Positions 5,180 to 6,420 of a stretch of 6,420 bases of DNA are shown here, piece by piece. The notes under the pieces were generated by a model that ran no database searches, was not told where the DNA came from, and saw only the letters and a program-made list of their open reading frames with translations. Position 1 is the first letter of the stretch. Each line of letters starts with the position of its first letter. Origin of the DNA: an uncultured Oscillospiraceae bacterium (lineage in GTDB: Bacteria; Bacillota_A; Clostridia; Oscillospirales; Oscillospiraceae). The DNA lies in the NCBI GenBank assembly GCA_910579155.1, contig CAJTTS010000149.1, forward strand, positions 1 to 6,420, written 5' to 3'. Both the position numbers and the translations under genes were made by a program.

Positions 5180-5806
5180 ATGAACAACACATATCCAAAC
5201 CGCCTGCCCACCATCGACGGCGAAACTCTGATGGGCAAGCCGCTCCAACCGTTGAACTTCGTTGTGGACACACTGATCTCCCAGGGCCTGCACATCCTGG
5301 CCGGTTCGCCGAAGGTGGGCAAGTCCTGGCTGGCCCTGTGGCTGGTGGTCACCGTAGCGAAAGGGGAACCTGTGTGGGGTCTGCCGGTAAAGCAGGGCAC
5401 CACACTGTACCTCTGCCTGGAGGATTCCCATCTGCGCATCCAGAACCGGCTGTTCGATGTAACGGAGGACGCGCCGCCCAACGTCCACTTCTGCACCGAG
5501 AGCCGCATCCTGGGTGACGGGCTGGAGGAACAGCTCCGTCAGTTCCTGACGGAGCACCCGGACACATCGCTGGTCATCATCGACACACTTCAGATGATCC
5601 GTGGTACGGCCTACGACAACACCTACGCCAACGATTACCGGGATCTGTCCACGCTGAAAAGGCTGGCTGACGCACACGGCATTGCCATCCTGCTCATCCA
5701 CCATCTGCGCAAGGAAAAAGCGGACGATGTGTTCAACTGTCAACGCCAATTTGAAATTGTAAGAAAACGCCGAAGAAATTTTGTAGTTTTTCGGCGGGGG
5801 GGGTAA
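5180..5806 (+). CDS. RepA-like AAA ATPase (DnaB/RecA-fold helicase type), 3'-truncated by IS21 insertion
   Basis: This is the N-terminal two-thirds of a RepA/AAA_25-type hexameric helicase ATPase, a replication protein common in plasmids, phages and integrative elements. Walker A is GSPKVGKS (42-49), Walker B is LVIIDTLQMI with Asp135, and the sensor-like segment is ILLIHHLRK with His174-His175. AAGGAGG (5167-5173) lies seven bases before ATG. Intact relatives continue past DVFN with a glycine-rich segment and a C-terminal part of the RecA fold. Here codon 186 (Asn) is the last native codon. From 5738 the frame enters the IS end and adds 22 foreign residues (CQRQFEIVRK...RRGG) before TAA. The protein lacks its C-terminal strands and is probably inactive, so the gene is effectively a pseudogene. 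The promoter-proximal part of the operon it began is cut off from whatever followed. Confidence 0.8.
   Translation: MNNTYPNRLPTIDGETLMGKPLQPLNFVVDTLISQGLHILAGSPKVGKSWLALWLVVTVAKGEPVWGLPVKQGTTLYLCLEDSHLRIQNRLFDVTEDAPPNVHFCTESRILGDGLEEQLRQFLTEHPDTSLVIIDTLQMIRGTAYDNTYANDYRDLSTLKRLADAHGIAILLIHHLRKEKADDVFNCQRQFEIVRKRRRNFVVFRRGG
5742..5786. repeat. Two imperfect ~21-base direct repeats at the IS21 terminus (transposase-binding sites)
   Basis: AACGCCAATTTGAAATTGTA (from 5742) and AACGCCGAAGAAATTTTGTA (from 5766) align with small gaps, with starts 24 bases apart. Multiple terminal repeats of about 20 bp are a known feature of IS21-family ends, where the IstA transposase binds. The first copy also contains the short palindrome CAATTTGAAATTG (5747-5759). 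Confidence 0.65.
5761..5796 (-). terminator. Intrinsic terminator of istB inside the IS end
   Basis: Read on the - strand, CGCCGAA (5796-5790) and TTCGGCG (5774-5768) form a 7-bp stem, extendable by three A-T pairs past one bulged base, followed by TTTTCTT (5767-5761). It begins 15 bases after the istB TAG, so it fits as the istB terminator. On the + strand the stem is followed by eight G, so it would not terminate the truncated ATPase gene. Confidence 0.65.
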
Positions 5807-5811
5807 CAAAA

Positions 5812-6420
5812 CTAAGCGTTTCCTTGCTCAAAAAGAGTGTTCACGATTTGCTGTTTCTGACGCATAAATTCCTTGCGTTCTTTCAGACGGTAAGACTCGC
5901 CCTTGATGTTAATGACAGTGCAGTGATGCAGGACACGATCCAGGATGGCGGAGGCGATGGTGACGTCGGCAAAGACCTCGTTCCATTGGGAGAAGGTCTT
6001 GTTGGAGGTAAAGACGGTAGATGCTTTCTCATACCGTCTGGCAATGAGCTGGAAGAACAGATTTGCACCCTGGATGTCCATAGGGAGATAGCCGATCTCG
6101 TCAATGATGAGCATCCTGTACTTGGCCAGAACCTTGAGCTTATCCGGCAGGCGGTTCTCAAAGTGAGCCTTCTTGAGCTGCTCAATGAGCTGGTGGCAGT
6201 TGATGTAGTAGGTAGAGAATCGGTGCCGCGCCGCCACCAGGCCCAAAGCGGAGGCCAGATGGGTCTTGCCCACACCAGGCGGCCCGAGGAATACCACGTT
6301 TTCCCCATTCTCCAGGAAGCGCATGGTGGCCAGCTCGTCGATCTGGCGCTTGTCTATGGAGGGCTGGAAGGAGAAATCGAAGTCGTCCAGGGTTTTCTTG
6401 ATGGGGAAGCCGGACATCTG
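5812..6420 (-). CDS. istB: IstB, helper AAA+ ATPase of IS21-family transposition (5' end outside window)
   Basis: IstB is the DnaA/DnaC-like ATPase that helps the IstA transposase select and capture target DNA. The visible part (about 202 residues to TAG at 5814-5812) has the typical entry DFDFSFQPSIDKRQIDEL, Walker A GPPGVGKTH, Walker B MLIIDEIGYLP, and then FFQLIARRYEKASTVFTSNKTFSQW, ASAILDRVLHHC and SYRLKERK, the standard IstB order. The frame stays open to the window edge, with a Gln codon before the first visible Met. Family members carry some 50 more residues ahead of this point, so the Met at 6417-6415 is internal. The C-terminus is intact. It is convergent with the interrupted ATPase gene. 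Confidence 0.93.
   Translation of the reverse strand, partial: QMSGFPIKKTLDDFDFSFQPSIDKRQIDELATMRFLENGENVVFLGPPGVGKTHLASALGLVAARHRFSTYYINCHQLIEQLKKAHFENRLPDKLKVLAKYRMLIIDEIGYLPMDIQGANLFFQLIARRYEKASTVFTSNKTFSQWNEVFADVTIASAILDRVLHHCTVINIKGESYRLKERKEFMRQKQQIVNTLFEQGNA

Larger units (their letters stand above)
5738..6420 (-). mobile_element. IS21-family insertion sequence, istB-side end (partial)
   Basis: The element begins at TGTCAA (5738), exactly where the ATPase reading frame stops resembling its family, and runs off the right edge. It carries istB on the - strand; istA should lie right of the window. The terminus has two imperfect direct repeats, as IS21 ends do, and then a terminator for istB. 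The opposite end and the target-site duplication are outside the window. The exact boundary is inferred from the TG start and the loss of homology. Confidence 0.8.

Noticed and set aside
5125..5517. 130-residue + strand open frame overlapping the ATPase gene
   Set aside because: Different frame from the Walker-motif protein; Pro/Gly/Arg-rich shadow without family features.
5108..5809. 233-residue - strand open frame opposite the ATPase gene
   Set aside because: It spans the IS junction and is antisense to a protein with clear Walker motifs; an artefact of high GC.
1..6420. CRISPR array, tRNA, rRNA or known riboswitch
   Set aside because: No regularly spaced repeats, no cloverleaf or rRNA-like stretch, and no conserved riboswitch core was seen on either strand.

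Overview
The window looks like a piece of chromosome from a gut-type Firmicute of the class Clostridia, perhaps Oscillospiraceae or Lachnospiraceae. This is an inference from moderately high GC, strong GGAGG ribosome binding sites, an LplA-like sugar-binding protein, a region-4-only sigma-like gene of the kind carried by clostridial mobile elements, and an IS21-family element. No species can be named from the sequence alone.

Bases 1-4290 are a sucrose/fructan utilisation cluster, all on the + strand. It opens with the last 61 codons of an ABC-transporter sugar-binding protein and a GC-rich hairpin with only a poor U-tract. Next come a cytoplasmic GH32 beta-fructofuranosidase (scrB-like), a PfkB-family fructokinase (scrK) 11 bases later, and a second, diverged GH32 protein 33 bases after that. 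The logic is import of sucrose or a short fructo-oligosaccharide by ABC transport (no PTS gene is visible), intracellular hydrolysis to glucose and fructose, and phosphorylation of fructose to fructose-6-phosphate. The second GH32 begins directly in what looks like a post-lipobox linker but has no signal peptide. It may be a secreted fructanase that lost its 5' end.

Bases 4291-4688 are non-coding but structured. They hold five loci of the hexamer TGTCGA (either strand), a near-consensus promoter with a 12-bp perfect palindrome between its -35 and -10 boxes, and a long leader of about 190 bases with several hairpins. This region appears to mark the change from the sugar operon to mobile DNA.

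Bases 4689-6420 are mobile-element DNA. A 128-residue sigma-70 region-4-like protein has its stop codon inside its own intrinsic terminator. A RepA-like AAA ATPase follows with its own ribosome binding site. It is cut at codon 186 by an IS21-family element that starts with TGTCAA at 5738. The IS end carries two imperfect ~21-base direct repeats, a terminator for istB, and istB itself on the - strand, which runs off the right edge. I found no CRISPR array, tRNA or rRNA.

I see no clearly new system. The least explained parts are the TGTCGA array with its palindrome-in-promoter control region, and the signal-less second GH32.
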